Assembly (NCBI RefSeq): GCF_003076455.1
Contig: NZ_CP020918.1
Span: 4,128,001 to 4,192,000 of the forward strand
Reading direction: 5' to 3'
Length of the DNA: 64,000 nt
DNA from: Flavobacterium faecale
GTDB taxonomy: Bacteria > Bacteroidota > Bacteroidia > Flavobacteriales > Flavobacteriaceae
Positions within the stretch are counted from its first letter, which is position 1. Each line of letters opens with the position of its first letter. Positions 63,852 through 64,000 of this stretch are shown piece by piece. The notes beneath the pieces were generated by a model. It had not been told where the DNA came from. It saw nothing but the letters and a program-made list of their open reading frames with translations, and made no database searches. A program made the translations under genes and the position numbers.

Positions 63852-64000
63852 CAAAAACATTTTACAAAGTTGCGTGTATGCAGCTCGAGGGTTGATCAAA
63901 AAGTGTATTGGAGATTTCATTACAAGTGCGGAATGTAAAAGTACTGCTGTGACTAAAAAGGAAGAAGTTAATTAGAGAAAATAAGGATTTTATAGTATTC

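Noticed and set aside
1..64000. CRISPR array, prophage, tRNA or rRNA genes
   Set aside because: No regularly spaced repeats, phage structural genes, cloverleaf genes or rRNA segments were recognised on either strand.

Overview
The window looks like the chromosome of a Flavobacterium-type member of the Bacteroidota. The DNA is AT-rich, several promoters carry the TAnnTTTG -7 element of this phylum, the tmRNA tag reads GENNYALAA, and there are TonB-dependent receptors, a cbb3-like oxidase and many small conserved proteins of this group. No tRNA, rRNA or CRISPR array was found.

Layout. 1-4.4 kb: end of an OstA-like gene, a class III aminotransferase, a TPR protein and aroE. 4.4-15.3 kb: a TPR protein and gyrA on the minus strand, then clpC, a protease-RimK fusion and a DUF421 membrane protein on the plus strand, then a PiT phosphate transporter with its DUF47 partner on the minus strand. 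15.5-20.6 kb: a threonine operon (thrA-thrB-thrC) preceded by a short Thr-rich leader peptide. 20.7-29.4 kb: a PAP2 phosphatase, an outer-membrane receptor, a gene broken by one in-frame stop, an AlaDH/Lys1-like dehydrogenase, a serine hydrolase lipoprotein and the tmRNA gene. 31.3-36.6 kb: an unusual cbb3-like oxidase operon followed by an AraC-type regulator, with a decayed second copy of part of that regulator in front of the operon. 36.8-42 kb: a Cys-rich small protein and an OprC/NosA-type copper receptor, then a minus-strand operon with a cytochrome c, a Cys-less rhodanese and two methyltransferases. 42.2-43.9 kb: a peroxiredoxin gene cut by an IS630-type element. 44.2-57.6 kb: many short genes for stress and envelope proteins around an operon encoding an MscS channel, a PAS histidine kinase and a response regulator fused to a Crp/Fnr domain. 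57.6-63.9 kb: a MacAB-like efflux operon, an HxlR regulator with a divergent membrane protein, a frameshifted membrane protein gene and a lipoprotein.

The main result is a shared promoter design. Twelve sites between 36.6 and 57.6 kb carry an FNR-like palindrome (best form TGAYCTAGRTCA). In every case a -7-like element starts exactly 35 nt after the outer edge of the palindrome: seven match TAnnTTTG exactly, four have one mismatch and one has two. The sites precede the copper receptor unit, the cytochrome c operon, the peroxiredoxin, Dps, a BON protein, the gpmA operon, a sigma-like protein, four small unknown genes or units, and the MscS-kinase-regulator operon itself. The likely activator is the response regulator-Crp fusion, so the local system appears to be an autoregulated two-component stress regulon. 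One site (50432-50474) points away from any annotated gene and drives a roughly 200-nt minus-strand unit that ends in a strong terminator. It is a candidate regulated small RNA or tiny-peptide gene.
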